A DNA stretch of 47,563 nt from CAYTLW01 sp964438735 (GTDB lineage Bacteria; Myxococcota_A; UBA9042): contig CAYTLW010000053.1 of assembly GCA_964438735.1 (NCBI GenBank), forward strand, positions 1-47,563, in the 5' to 3' direction. The number at the start of each line of letters is the position of its first letter. Position 1 is the stretch's first letter. The position numbers were made by a program, and so were the translations under genes. The notes below the pieces were generated by a model, which saw only the letters and a program-made list of their open reading frames with translations, did no database searches and was not told the origin of the DNA. Positions 1 to 8,326 of the stretch are shown here, in pieces.

Positions 1-26
1 TCAGTCGCCCGCCGCATCCGCCGACT

Positions 27-3000
27 TCAGCCGCCGACGCGCACCAGCTGTTCACGCGCTGCGTTTTGAAGTGACTCGTGGCCCAGCTGGGCGGCGATCT
101 CGAGCGCCCCTTCGAAATGCCGACGGGCGCCGGCGAAGTCACCTGTCTCGCGGGCCAGGGCGCCCAGATCCAACTGCGCCGCAGCCTGGCGCGGTCGATC
201 GCCCAGGGCGCGTAACGCGGCGACCGAGGAGCGAAGATCGGTCTCCGCACGCTCGAACTGGTCCAGGTCCATGCGCACCGCGCCCAACGTCGCGATGGCC
301 ACGGCCTCGCCATGGCGATGGCCTGCCTCGGCGTAGAGCCGTCCCGCAGCGGCCAGGCAGGCCTCCGCGGTCTCGAGCCGTGCCGCCAGTCGTGCGGCGC
401 GCCCAAGACCGACGTAGCAGGCCGCGATGTCGATGGTGTGGTCAGTGCCATCGAGCAGCTCGAGCGCCGATCGGAAGTCATGTCGAGCCCGAGCGCCATT
501 TTGCGCAGACAGGGCGAGATTGCCATCCGCCAGCCGCGTGCGAGCCCGCACGAGCTTGTTGTTGACGGCGTCGGCCACGTGGTCTGCCACGCTCAGGGCC
601 GCCTTGGCATCCACCTGTCGACCGAGGTGACGCAGGGCGCTCACTCGGGCCAACAGCGCGCGCATCAACAGGTTGCCGTCCACATCGACGGTCTCGGCGG
701 CGGCCAGGGCGTCGTCCAACCAGCTGAGCCAGGGCTCATAGCGGCCACGCAGGACCGCGTAGGGCTCGATCGCCAGGGCTGCGCGCAGCGCGCGGGTGGC
801 GCTGTTCTGGGTCGGCGGCTGGACGCGCAGAGCCCGGTCCAGGATCGCGTTGAGGTTGTTCTGCTCCAGGCTGATGGAGCGCACGTGATCCAGCCCTCGC
901 TCACGGAAGCATAGCGGCGCGATGGACTCGGCGAGGCCGAGGTAGTAGTCGGCGTGGCGCTGGAGCGCGTCGCCGGCGTCCTTTTTGGTCACCAGCCGAG
1001 CGCGAGCGTAGGCCCGAGCCAGGCGCACCACGCGCAGGCGTCGCTGTCCGGGCAGCTCGCCGGGTTCGTAGGCCTGCAGCATCGAGCGTTGGCCGAGCTC
1101 CTCGAGCAATTCGACGATGGGGGTCGTGCCAGCGTCGTTCAGCAACACGGACTCCGCCCCATCCAGCGTGAAGCCTCCGTGGAAGACGGTGGCCTGGGCC
1201 AGCACCGTCTGTTGCTCCGGCGTCAACTGGTTCCAGGACCACGCCACTGCCGATTGCAGCGTCTGGCGGTCCAACGCGACCCGAGCCTCGACCACCCGCT
1301 CGTTGTTGAGCAGTCCGGCCAGGGCGCTGCCGTCGAAATCGACGTCTTCGGACGCCAGGCGGGCGGCGGCCAGTTCGATGGCCTGAGGATTGCCCTGCAG
1401 GTCGCGAACCAGGTTGCAGATGGCTGCGGCGTTGTCCGGGTGGATGCTGAACTCGGGCTGAACGGCGCGCGCGCGCGCCACAAGTAGTTGGACGGACTCG
1501 GACTCCACAGCGGTGGCGGCGCGCACGGGCAGGGAAAGCGGTGGCACCCGAATGCAGGCGGCATCCTGGGTCTCCAGGTGACGATGGGAGGTCTGGATGA
1601 TCTCCAACTCGCTGGCCTGTCCACACCAATGGCGGAGGACGCGTTCAGACTCGCGGTCGAGGCCGTCGGCGTTGTCCAGGACGAGCAGTGTCGAGCCACG
1701 CGCTGCCAGGGCGCGGGCCACGGAGTCCACAGGGTCGACGCCCTCGCCACTGTCCGCAGCGGGATCGGGCAGCACCAGCACCGACGCCACGGCCGCGCAT
1801 AGAGATTCTGCGTCGGTGACACTGCTCAAGTCACAGATCCAGACGCCGCCGCCCCGGCTCTCGGGTGCCTTGAGACGACCGCGTGCGAAGGCGTGCGCCA
1901 GGCGGCTCTTGCCGATGCCGGCCGGGCCGTACAGGGAGACCAGCTGCGTGGTGGCGGCCAGGGCTTCGTCGATACACTCCAACTCGTATTCGCGTCCGAT
2001 GAAGTCCCCCGCCGCCGGCGGCAGATTCGTATGTCTGGCGATGATCGATTGCAGCGCTGCGAATCGCTCCGGTGTGACCACTTCGTCCCGGCCGGGTTCG
2101 ACCAGGCCAGCCTCGCTGGGGCGCTCTGGCGGCGCCGAGATCGCGCGCACGACCAGATCTGCATGGGAGCGGGCGCCACTTTGAGCGCGGAATGTGGCCG
2201 TCGCCGCTCGTGGCCGCCAGTTCTCCTCGAGCCACGCCGTCAACTGCGCCACGGGATCCTGCTCAGCGTACTTGTCCAGCCACCAGGCCAGCGCTCGGGC
2301 CATCTCGTCGACATTCTCGAAACGGTCGTCCGGCTGCTTCTCCAGCGCGCGCAACACGATCAGGTCCAGCGAAGCGTTCACCGCCGGGTTATCCCAGGAG
2401 GGCGGTCGAGGCACTTCGTGCGCGATGCGCTCCATCACCAGGGCGTCGCTGCGATCGGCGTAGAGGCGCTTGCCAGTGGCCAGCTCCCAGAGCACCACGC
2501 CCAGGGAGAAGATGTCCGAGCGCCGGTCCACCACCCGGCCCAGGCACTGATCCGGCGACATGTAGTCCAGGGTGCCCTTGCGCACGCCAGGCCGGGTCAG
2601 CTCCTCTTGCAGGCTCGTCTTGGCGCAACCGAAGTCGGTGATCTTCACCTCGCCCTGCCACGAGATCAGGATGTTATCCGGCTTGATGTCGCGATGGATG
2701 ATGTCGAGGCTGGCGCCGCTCTCTTCGTCCTTTCTGTCGTGCGCATGCGACAGGGCCAGGGCCACCTGGTGGGCGACGTGGACAGACGCTTCGAGCCCGA
2801 TCGGTCGCTCGATCTTGCGCGCCAGATCGCTGAAATCTCCCAGGTTGCCGCCGTCCACCCGCTCCATGACGATGGACCAGCGCCTGTCGATCTTCTCCAG
2901 CGCCACGATCTGCACGATGTTGTCGTGGTCCAACTCCGACATCAGCCGGGCCTCGTTGAGGAACATCTCCACGGACTCGCGATCTTCTGCCAGGTGTTCG

Positions 3001-3209
3001 TGCAGCCGCTTGATGACCAGGCTGGGGCCTTCGGGCGCACCCCTGCGACTGGAGATGAAGACCTCGGCGAAACCGCCGTCGCCGATCTTCTCGTGCAGCT
3101 CGTAGGCGCCAAAGGGCAACGTCTCCGAGGGCCCGGCCTCGGCCTCGAAACCGGCGCTCTGGCGGCGATTGACCGCCTCGCCCATCCCGCTATTGCCCGC
3201 CTGCTGCAC
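27..3209 (-). CDS. Ser/Thr protein kinase fused to NTPase domain and TPRs
   Basis: Cytosolic eukaryotic-type protein kinase of about 1060 residues. Seen: a kinase domain at about 35-312 with Gly-loop GDGGFAEV, VIK lysine (K67), HRDIKPDN (172-179) and DFG (192-194). The usual APE is SPD. Next comes an NB-ARC/AAA-like NTPase with Walker A GPAGIGKS (428-435) and Walker B LLVLDNAD (about 508-515). The C-terminal third is Ala/Leu/Arg-rich and helical, with TPR-like repeats up to the stop. All catalytic kinase residues are present, so it should be active. The start was set at GTG 3209 because a perfect AGGAGG (3218-3223, complement) lies 8 nt upstream; a GTG at 3227 is the upstream alternative. Kinase-NTPase-TPR fusions are typical of Myxococcota signalling proteins. 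The gene is divergent from the VWA lipoprotein, with which it may share regulation. Substrate unknown. Confidence 0.93.
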   Translation of the reverse strand: MQQAGNSGMGEAVNRRQSAGFEAEAGPSETLPFGAYELHEKIGDGGFAEVFISSRRGAPEGPSLVIKRLHEHLAEDRESVEMFLNEARLMSELDHDNIVQIVALEKIDRRWSIVMERVDGGNLGDFSDLARKIERPIGLEASVHVAHQVALALSHAHDRKDEESGASLDIIHRDIKPDNILISWQGEVKITDFGCAKTSLQEELTRPGVRKGTLDYMSPDQCLGRVVDRRSDIFSLGVVLWELATGKRLYADRSDALVMERIAHEVPRPPSWDNPAVNASLDLIVLRALEKQPDDRFENVDEMARALAWWLDKYAEQDPVAQLTAWLEENWRPRAATATFRAQSGARSHADLVVRAISAPPERPSEAGLVEPGRDEVVTPERFAALQSIIARHTNLPPAAGDFIGREYELECIDEALAATTQLVSLYGPAGIGKSRLAHAFARGRLKAPESRGGGVWICDLSSVTDAESLCAAVASVLVLPDPAADSGEGVDPVDSVARALAARGSTLLVLDNADGLDRESERVLRHWCGQASELEIIQTSHRHLETQDAACIRVPPLSLPVRAATAVESESVQLLVARARAVQPEFSIHPDNAAAICNLVRDLQGNPQAIELAAARLASEDVDFDGSALAGLLNNERVVEARVALDRQTLQSAVAWSWNQLTPEQQTVLAQATVFHGGFTLDGAESVLLNDAGTTPIVELLEELGQRSMLQAYEPGELPGQRRLRVVRLARAYARARLVTKKDAGDALQRHADYYLGLAESIAPLCFRERGLDHVRSISLEQNNLNAILDRALRVQPPTQNSATRALRAALAIEPYAVLRGRYEPWLSWLDDALAAAETVDVDGNLLMRALLARVSALRHLGRQVDAKAALSVADHVADAVNNKLVRARTRLADGNLALSAQNGARARHDFRSALELLDGTDHTIDIAACYVGLGRAARLAARLETAEACLAAAGRLYAEAGHRHGEAVAIATLGAVRMDLDQFERAETDLRSSVAALRALGDRPRQAAAQLDLGALARETGDFAGARRHFEGALEIAAQLGHESLQNAAREQLVRVGG

Positions 3210-3248
3210 CTCGAGCCCCTCCTGCACATCCGCACGTGCTGCCCCGGC

Positions 3249-3276
3249 ATCCTAGCGCTCGCGCGGTTCGATCAAA
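3249..3276 (-). promoter_or_regulatory. Candidate sigma70-like promoter of the kinase gene
   Basis: On the minus strand, TTTGAT (complement of 3271-3276) and TAGGAT (complement of 3249-3254) are separated by 16 nt, about 40 nt upstream of the kinase start. The match is moderate and based on sequence alone. Confidence 0.28.
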
Positions 3277-3310
3277 ACCCGCCGGTGCACTTGGAGTGTG
3301 CGCGCCTTGG

Positions 3311-3343
3311 GGTGAATCTGCCCGGCCTACATGTCGATTCACC
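3311..3343. promoter_or_regulatory. Perfect 8-bp inverted repeat between divergent promoters
   Basis: GGTGAATC (3311-3318) and GATTCACC (3336-3343) form a perfect inverted repeat with a 17-nt spacer. It lies between the putative -35 elements of the divergent kinase and VWA genes. The geometry would suit a dimeric regulator controlling both genes, but no binding protein can be named from the window. Confidence 0.4.
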
Positions 3344-3352
3344 ATTGTGTCC

Positions 3353-3381
3353 TTGCATTGGGCCGGCGTAGAACGGACAAT
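3353..3381 (+). promoter_or_regulatory. Candidate promoter of the VWA lipoprotein gene
   Basis: TTGCAT (3353-3358) and GACAAT (3376-3381) are spaced by 17 nt. The start site would be near 3388, leaving a leader of about 59 nt before GTG 3447. The palindrome 3311-3343 ends 9 nt upstream of the -35. Confidence 0.35.
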
Positions 3382-3446
3382 CCCGGTCGCATGGGGGCGG
3401 CTTCCGGCCAGTGCGGAGCCTGCAGAGGGACACCAGCGAGGGGATC

Positions 3447-5051
3447 GTGCATCGATTCACGTCTCGATTGAGCGGATCGCGCGGAGCGCTGTGGGCCATC
3501 GCGGCTATTCTGCTATTGCTTGGCGCCTGCGCGAGCCCGACCGGGCAGCCGCAGCCGGGTGCGCTCTACCTGTTGGATTCCGGCAGTCCGTGGCAGAACC
3601 CGAACGGCGACGCTGGCGATGACGGCAAGGGCGGCGCGGCGGACACCGCCACGACGCCGAATCAGGACGTCGCTGCCAACAAGGATGTGGGCGGCGCGGA
3701 CGCTGCAGCGCCCAAGGATGCCGCCAACCCTGCCGATGCGAGCAAGCCGGATGCTGGCCCTGGCGACACTGGCGCGGTGGATTCCGGTCCCGTGGACACC
3801 GGCGCCGTGGATTCTGGCGCGGTGGATTCCGGTCCTGTGGATTCCGGTCCCGTGGACAGCGGCACGACCGATACCGTCAAGCCGGACGCTGGCAGCATCG
3901 ACGTGACGGATACGGTCGCCGACAGCGGCCCCGCCGATACCGGCACCGTGGACGTGGGACCCACCGATACGGGCAAACCAGACGTCAAGGATGCCTACAC
4001 CGTGCCGTTCGGCTCGGACATCGAATGGGGTAGCGAGCCCGACGCCAAGCCCTACGACGCTGGCCAGTGGGAGTACGACATCAAGGATACCGGCGGCACC
4101 TCGGGCCCAGGGCCTGGCCTCTGCTCGCCGAGCATGGGCGAGGTGAACATCGAGAAGAAGGTCACCGGCGGCAAGGCGGACATCATCATCTTCGTCGACA
4201 CCTCCGGCTCCATGGGCCAGGAGACCAAGTGGGTTGGCCAGCAGCTGAACAACTTCGCCAACTACCTGATCAACGCCAACATCGATTTCGTCGTGATCAT
4301 GATTCAGAAGGACACCGGCTGCTGCAAGCTCTGCATCCAGCCGCCGCTGGGCGGCAACGGCTGCAAGCAGAACAACCCGCCGAAGTTCATCCACAACGGC
4401 ACCTACGTCTCGTCCACCAACGGCCTGGTCCAGTTCATCAACTCCTATCCCCAGTGGAAGCAGTGGCTGCGCCCGGACGCGACCAAGAACATCGTCGCGG
4501 TCACCGACGACAACAGCTACAAGAAGAACCCCTGGTTCGAGCAGCAGATCCAGCAGATCAACAACCAGGCCGCGGCCCAGGGCGTGCCGGTGCAGTTCAA
4601 GCCGACACCACAGGTTCAGTTGGGCTTCGTCTTCCACAGCATCGTGGCCTACAACAGCAAGGCCGACTGCCCGACGCTGGCCAAGAAGGGCGACGTCTAC
4701 CTGCAACTGACGGCCAAGACCAATGGCGCCAAATTCAAGATCTGCCTGCAGAACTGGACGCCGATCTTCAAGAGCCTGGCCAACGCGGTGAAGCAGACGG
4801 CCAAACCCGGCTGCACCTACCCGATGAAGAAGCCGAAGGGCGTCAGCAGCGCCTCGGACCTGATCATCTCGTATCATGATCAGAAGGTCGATTTCGACGT
4901 CGGCTTCGCCAAGGGCAACAACTGCCCGGCCAATGGCGAGGGCTACACCTTCGACAACCCGCAGAATCCCTCGCAGGTGACCTTGTGTCCGGCGAGCTGC
5001 GCGAAGCTGTCCGGTGGCGGCGACCTGCTGTTCAACTTCGGCTGCATGTAG
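3447..5051 (+). CDS. VWA-domain lipoprotein with Asp/Gly/Ser-rich linker
   Basis: Predicted lipoprotein of 534 residues with signal peptide and lipobox LLGAC (Cys28). A long low-complexity linker (about 33-200) is made of short units such as DTGAVDSGPVD. A von Willebrand factor A domain starts near residue 245 with a MIDAS motif FVDTSGSM (D251, S253, S255), so it probably binds a divalent metal and a protein or surface ligand outside the cell. Cysteine pairs such as GCCKLC suggest disulfides in the domain. GTG 3447 is chosen because GCGAGG(GG) lies just upstream; the in-frame GTG at 3411 has no ribosome site. The linker is probably a spacer holding the adhesive domain away from the outer membrane. 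Ligand unknown. Confidence 0.85.
   Translation: MHRFTSRLSGSRGALWAIAAILLLLGACASPTGQPQPGALYLLDSGSPWQNPNGDAGDDGKGGAADTATTPNQDVAANKDVGGADAAAPKDAANPADASKPDAGPGDTGAVDSGPVDTGAVDSGAVDSGPVDSGPVDSGTTDTVKPDAGSIDVTDTVADSGPADTGTVDVGPTDTGKPDVKDAYTVPFGSDIEWGSEPDAKPYDAGQWEYDIKDTGGTSGPGPGLCSPSMGEVNIEKKVTGGKADIIIFVDTSGSMGQETKWVGQQLNNFANYLINANIDFVVIMIQKDTGCCKLCIQPPLGGNGCKQNNPPKFIHNGTYVSSTNGLVQFINSYPQWKQWLRPDATKNIVAVTDDNSYKKNPWFEQQIQQINNQAAAQGVPVQFKPTPQVQLGFVFHSIVAYNSKADCPTLAKKGDVYLQLTAKTNGAKFKICLQNWTPIFKSLANAVKQTAKPGCTYPMKKPKGVSSASDLIISYHDQKVDFDVGFAKGNNCPANGEGYTFDNPQNPSQVTLCPASCAKLSGGGDLLFNFGCM
3760..3990 (+). repeat. In-gene tandem repeats encoding the VD(S/T)G(P/A) linker
   Basis: Degenerate 15-nt units related to GTGGATTCCGGTCCC repeat through the linker of the VWA lipoprotein. 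They encode Val-Asp-Ser/Thr-Gly-Pro/Ala pentapeptides. Near-identical neighbouring units make this stretch prone to slippage length change. Confidence 0.7.
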
Positions 5052-5080
5052 CCGTCGGCCCCTGTGCGGCCCCCTTCTCG

Positions 5081-5144
5081 CACGCCCACTCCCACGCGCA
5101 CCCCACTCCCACGCGCACCCGCACTCTCACGCGTACCCGCACGC
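5081..5144. repeat. Intergenic 17-18 nt imperfect tandem repeat
   Basis: Three copies of a CCCACTCCCACGCGCAC-like unit begin at 5085, 5102 and 5120, followed by a partial unit. They lie between the VWA lipoprotein stop and the esterase start. The tract is almost pure C/A/G on the plus strand, with few T. No hairpin terminator is evident; role unknown. Confidence 0.65.
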
Positions 5145-5206
5145 CATCCCCCGCCTTGCCATCACCCGCCACCCGCGGTACCGATACCTTAGTTCGGAGG
5201 CGGACC

Positions 5207-6403
5207 ATGATCGAGCGACTCGAGGGGTGGATCCCCGCGCTCCTGGCAGCGGCTGTTCTGGCTGTGTCGGGGTGCGGCGGAGAGGGTGACGGCGACGAAG
5301 TGCCGGACAAGGCCGCGGATGCAGGCGTCACTGCCGATGCCGCCGAAGATGGCGCCAGCGCCGACGTCGAGGAGGCTCTGCCCCCCTGCGTCTTCGCCGA
5401 CGACGGCTCCTGCGACGAGCCCGCCAGCTGTCTGTTCGGCAGCGACGCGGTCGACTGCGATGCCGCCTGCGCCGCCGCAAAGCCGCCGGCGCACCTCTGG
5501 GGCGCATGCGCATACCGCAAAGACGGCCTGCCCGACTTCGAGTCCGTCGATTCGGACCTGGCCGCACGGGGCTCCAACGGCAGCGGCGGTGTGTACGGCT
5601 GGGACTACGGCACCATCAAAGCGCGCATGCCCTACAACCAGGGCCAGACCCGGCGCTACTACCTGACCTGGGTGCCCGACAGCTATGATCCCAAGCGCCC
5701 GGCGCCGCTGGTCTACTACCTGGGCGGCTTCGGCGTCAGCATGTACGGGGTCAGCGGCTGGTCGGATTTGAACACCACCGCTGAGCGCAACGGCTTCATC
5801 GTCGCCTATGCCGAACAGCATATGCGCAACATGGGCAGCCCCATCAACCGCTGGATGATGGGCTGGTACGTCTACTTGCAGGCGTTTGTGCACGAGTCCG
5901 CAGGCGGCGGCACCTGGGCGGACAACCCGGACGCCGACTTCCTGGTCAAGCTCACCGATCGGCTCAAGAAGACCTACAACATCGACCGCACACGGGTCTT
6001 CGTCACCGGCCACAGTCGGGGGGGCGGCATGAGCGTCATCGCTCCCTTCCTGCGACCCGACTACTTCGCAGGTTTCGCCGGCCAGGCGGCGTTCTCGCAC
6101 GTCAACAAGTTCGAGGACGTCATCGCCGCCTGGAAAGGCCGCCACTTCCCCGGCGTGCTGGTCCATGGCACCAAGGATGACAACGTCAAGCCGCCGGAGT
6201 TTCACGCCACCGTCAAAGCGCTGAAGTCCGGCGGCTGGTTGACGTTGCAAGAGGCCAAGGGGGCCGGCAAGGACAAGTCGGCCGAGTCCTTCCGGCCCTA
6301 CTTCGTGCCCGATGTGGGCCATCGCTGGCAGCCGAACCTGAACCAGGAGTGGTTCGATTTCCTCGCCGCACGGCCCATTCCGACCGGGGAGGTGGCACCA
6401 TGA
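5207..6403 (+). CDS. PHB-depolymerase/feruloyl-esterase-like lipoprotein
   Basis: Lipoprotein esterase of 398 residues. Signal peptide with lipobox VSGC (Cys23), a short acidic linker, and a small Cys-rich segment (61-90) precede an alpha/beta-hydrolase domain (about 95-390). The nucleophile elbow is GHSRGG with Ser270. HGTKDD and VGHRW near the C terminus fit the catalytic Asp and His. The fold resembles family CE1 / LpqC polyhydroxybutyrate depolymerases, which cleave extracellular polyesters or feruloyl esters; the substrate here is inferred only. ATG 5207 is preceded by GGAGG (5197-5201). The stop overlaps the next gene's start (ATGA), so it opens a translationally coupled unit running to 9298. 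Confidence 0.85.
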   Translation: MIERLEGWIPALLAAAVLAVSGCGGEGDGDEVPDKAADAGVTADAAEDGASADVEEALPPCVFADDGSCDEPASCLFGSDAVDCDAACAAAKPPAHLWGACAYRKDGLPDFESVDSDLAARGSNGSGGVYGWDYGTIKARMPYNQGQTRRYYLTWVPDSYDPKRPAPLVYYLGGFGVSMYGVSGWSDLNTTAERNGFIVAYAEQHMRNMGSPINRWMMGWYVYLQAFVHESAGGGTWADNPDADFLVKLTDRLKKTYNIDRTRVFVTGHSRGGGMSVIAPFLRPDYFAGFAGQAAFSHVNKFEDVIAAWKGRHFPGVLVHGTKDDNVKPPEFHATVKALKSGGWLTLQEAKGAGKDKSAESFRPYFVPDVGHRWQPNLNQEWFDFLAARPIPTGEVAP

Positions 6404-7311
6404 AGCGCACCCACCGCATGTCTGCGGTTTCCCTGCGCCTGGCCGGCGCGTTGCTGGGCTTGTGCCTGTTGGCGGTCACCGCTGTCGTGACCATGGGCGG
6501 CGAAGCCATCGCCGACGACCCACCCGCCACCAAGCAGGCCACCACACCGGCCGAGTCCATCGAACTGGTCGCCATCTCGGCCGGCACCTTCACCATGGGC
6601 GCGTGGACCGAGATGCCCGGTTACTGGCAGGGTGACGAGGCGCCGCGTCACGGCGTCAAGCTGCCCGCCTTCTCCATCGCTCGCCACGAGACCACTGTGG
6701 CCCAATGGGTCGACTTCCTGAACAAGGTCGGCGGCTGGATGGGCTGGCATCCATCTCAGCCGGTGGCGCGCAAGGACGGTCGATTCGAGGTCCATGGCGA
6801 CCCCAAGTTGCCCATCGTCGGCGTCAACTGGCACCAGGCGGCGGCGTTCTGTCGCTGGCATGGCCTGGTGCTGCCCACGGAGGCGCAGTGGGAGCGCGCG
6901 GCGCGGGGCAACGACCCGACTCCAGGACCCAAGGACCAGCCCAAGCGCTACCCGTGGGGCGAGGAGAGCCCGACCTGCCTGGTGGCCAACGTCGCCTCCG
7001 GTTCGGCGGACTGCTTCGACCATGTTCTGGCGGTCGGCAGCCTGCCCAAGGGCGCCTCGGCCGATGGGGTGCAGGACCTGGCCGGCAACGCGGCTGAGTG
7101 GACGCGCGACTGGTACGGCGGCTACTCCGAGGGCCAGGCCGACGCACCGCAAGGTGTCGCGCCCGGCACCCACCCCTACGGCGACTACAAGGTCGTGCGG
7201 GGCGGCTCCTTCCTGGGCGTGAGCGAGCGCGCCCGCACCACCGCGCGGGACATGGCCCGCACGACGCAGCACAGCCGGGATCTCGGCTTCCGCTGCGCCA
7301 AGGAGAAGTAG
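6400..7311 (+). CDS. SUMF1/formylglycine-generating-enzyme-fold exported protein
   Basis: A 303-residue protein with an N-terminal hydrophobic segment (about 10-32), probably a signal peptide. It is followed by a SUMF1 domain (about 54-300): AGTFTMG at the start, LPTEAQWERAARG in the middle, NAAEWTRDWYGG and RGGSF near the end, closing with GFRCAK. The tip region after RGGSF has none of the two active-site cysteines of true formylglycine-generating enzymes, so sulfatase activation is not expected. The fold is also used by EgtB/PvdO-like and receptor-type proteins. ATG 6400 overlaps the esterase stop by 4 nt, and the next gene begins immediately after its stop. Function within the unit unknown. 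Confidence 0.85.
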   Translation: MKRTHRMSAVSLRLAGALLGLCLLAVTAVVTMGGEAIADDPPATKQATTPAESIELVAISAGTFTMGAWTEMPGYWQGDEAPRHGVKLPAFSIARHETTVAQWVDFLNKVGGWMGWHPSQPVARKDGRFEVHGDPKLPIVGVNWHQAAAFCRWHGLVLPTEAQWERAARGNDPTPGPKDQPKRYPWGEESPTCLVANVASGSADCFDHVLAVGSLPKGASADGVQDLAGNAAEWTRDWYGGYSEGQADAPQGVAPGTHPYGDYKVVRGGSFLGVSERARTTARDMARTTQHSRDLGFRCAKEK

Positions 7312-8325
7312 ATGAACGCGCTTCTTCGCTCCATGTCGACACATCGCCGCAGCGCGCTGACGCTCTGCGCCGCGCTGGTCGGCGCGCTGACCTTCGCCAG
7401 CCTGCCCACCCGGTCCGACGCGGCGCCGCGTACCCGCCCCAAGGGCGCCGAGGCGAGCTTCACCCCCAAGCGACCCGGGCCACGGGCCGTGGCGCCGACC
7501 GTCTTCACCTCCGTCGATCCGCTGGCCAGCCGCCTGCATCGCTTTGACGACAAGTGGCATATCCGCACCACCGACGGACGCCTCCTGCGCCTGCTGGCCG
7601 ACGGCGCGCCGCAGCCGGCGATACAGAACCTGCCCAAGGATATGCGCCTGCTGGTCGCGAACAAGGCCTGGTATGGCACCACGCCCAAGGGCATCTGGCG
7701 GCTGGAATCCAGCGGCATGAAGAATGTGGTCTTTGGCGCTGCCGTGCATGGCGTGCAGGTGCTGGATGGCCACTTCTGGTGGAGCGACAGCAGCCAGGGC
7801 GGCTCGATCCACAAGCAGCCCATCGACGGCAAGTCATCGACCATGATGGCCAGCAACCTGGGCCCAGCGGACACCTTCGTCATCCGCGCCAATGACTACC
7901 TGGTCGGCATGCGGGGCGATGAGCCGCGTGGCATCAAGCGCTGGGATCCGGTCAAGAAGGAGGCCAAGTTGCTCTTCGAGTCTCGCTTCTTCACGCGCCG
8001 CTTCCTGACCGTCGCGGGGCGCACATTCGCGCACATGGACAAGGGGGCCGGCTTCATCAAGGAGATCGTCGAGCCCGAGGCGGGCGCTCCCAAGCCGCAG
8101 TATTTCACCCGCATGGTCATCACCGCCGGCGGCTCCCGGGCGGTGCAGGTACACGGCAAGTCGCTGGTGTGGTGCGGCTCCTCGGGGGTATATCGCCTCG
8201 ACCTGGACTCCGGACAGTCCGCCGCCCTGGCCCTGAACACCAACCCGCGTGACATGGTCGTGCTGGGTGACGAGGCCTGGTGGATCGACGGCTGGCGTCG
8301 ACAGCTCGTCAAGCTGGGCCTCTGA
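7312..8325 (+). CDS. Secreted beta-propeller-like protein, unknown function
   Basis: A 337-residue protein with a Sec signal peptide (residues 1-38, likely cut after SDA). The mature part consists of short beta-type repeats with aromatic and Asp/Gly turns (for example FWWSDSSQGG, VYRLDLDSG, AWWIDGW), resembling propeller blades of the PQQ/NHL sort. No catalytic motif was recognised. ATG 7312 directly abuts the stop of the SUMF1-fold gene, and the AAGGAG ribosome site lies inside that gene's last codons, so the two are coupled. It may be a scaffold or ligand-binding partner of the esterase and phosphatase beside it, but this is inference. Confidence 0.75.
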   Translation: MNALLRSMSTHRRSALTLCAALVGALTFASLPTRSDAAPRTRPKGAEASFTPKRPGPRAVAPTVFTSVDPLASRLHRFDDKWHIRTTDGRLLRLLADGAPQPAIQNLPKDMRLLVANKAWYGTTPKGIWRLESSGMKNVVFGAAVHGVQVLDGHFWWSDSSQGGSIHKQPIDGKSSTMMASNLGPADTFVIRANDYLVGMRGDEPRGIKRWDPVKKEAKLLFESRFFTRRFLTVAGRTFAHMDKGAGFIKEIVEPEAGAPKPQYFTRMVITAGGSRAVQVHGKSLVWCGSSGVYRLDLDSGQSAALALNTNPRDMVVLGDEAWWIDGWRRQLVKLGL

Positions 8326-8326
8326 G

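Noticed and set aside
1893..3371. Plus-strand 492-codon frame opposite the kinase domain
   Set aside because: The minus strand carries all kinase motifs; this frame is a codon-bias shadow.
6400..7311. Sulfatase-activating formylglycine-generating enzyme
   Set aside because: Both catalytic cysteines are missing and no sulfatase is encoded nearby.
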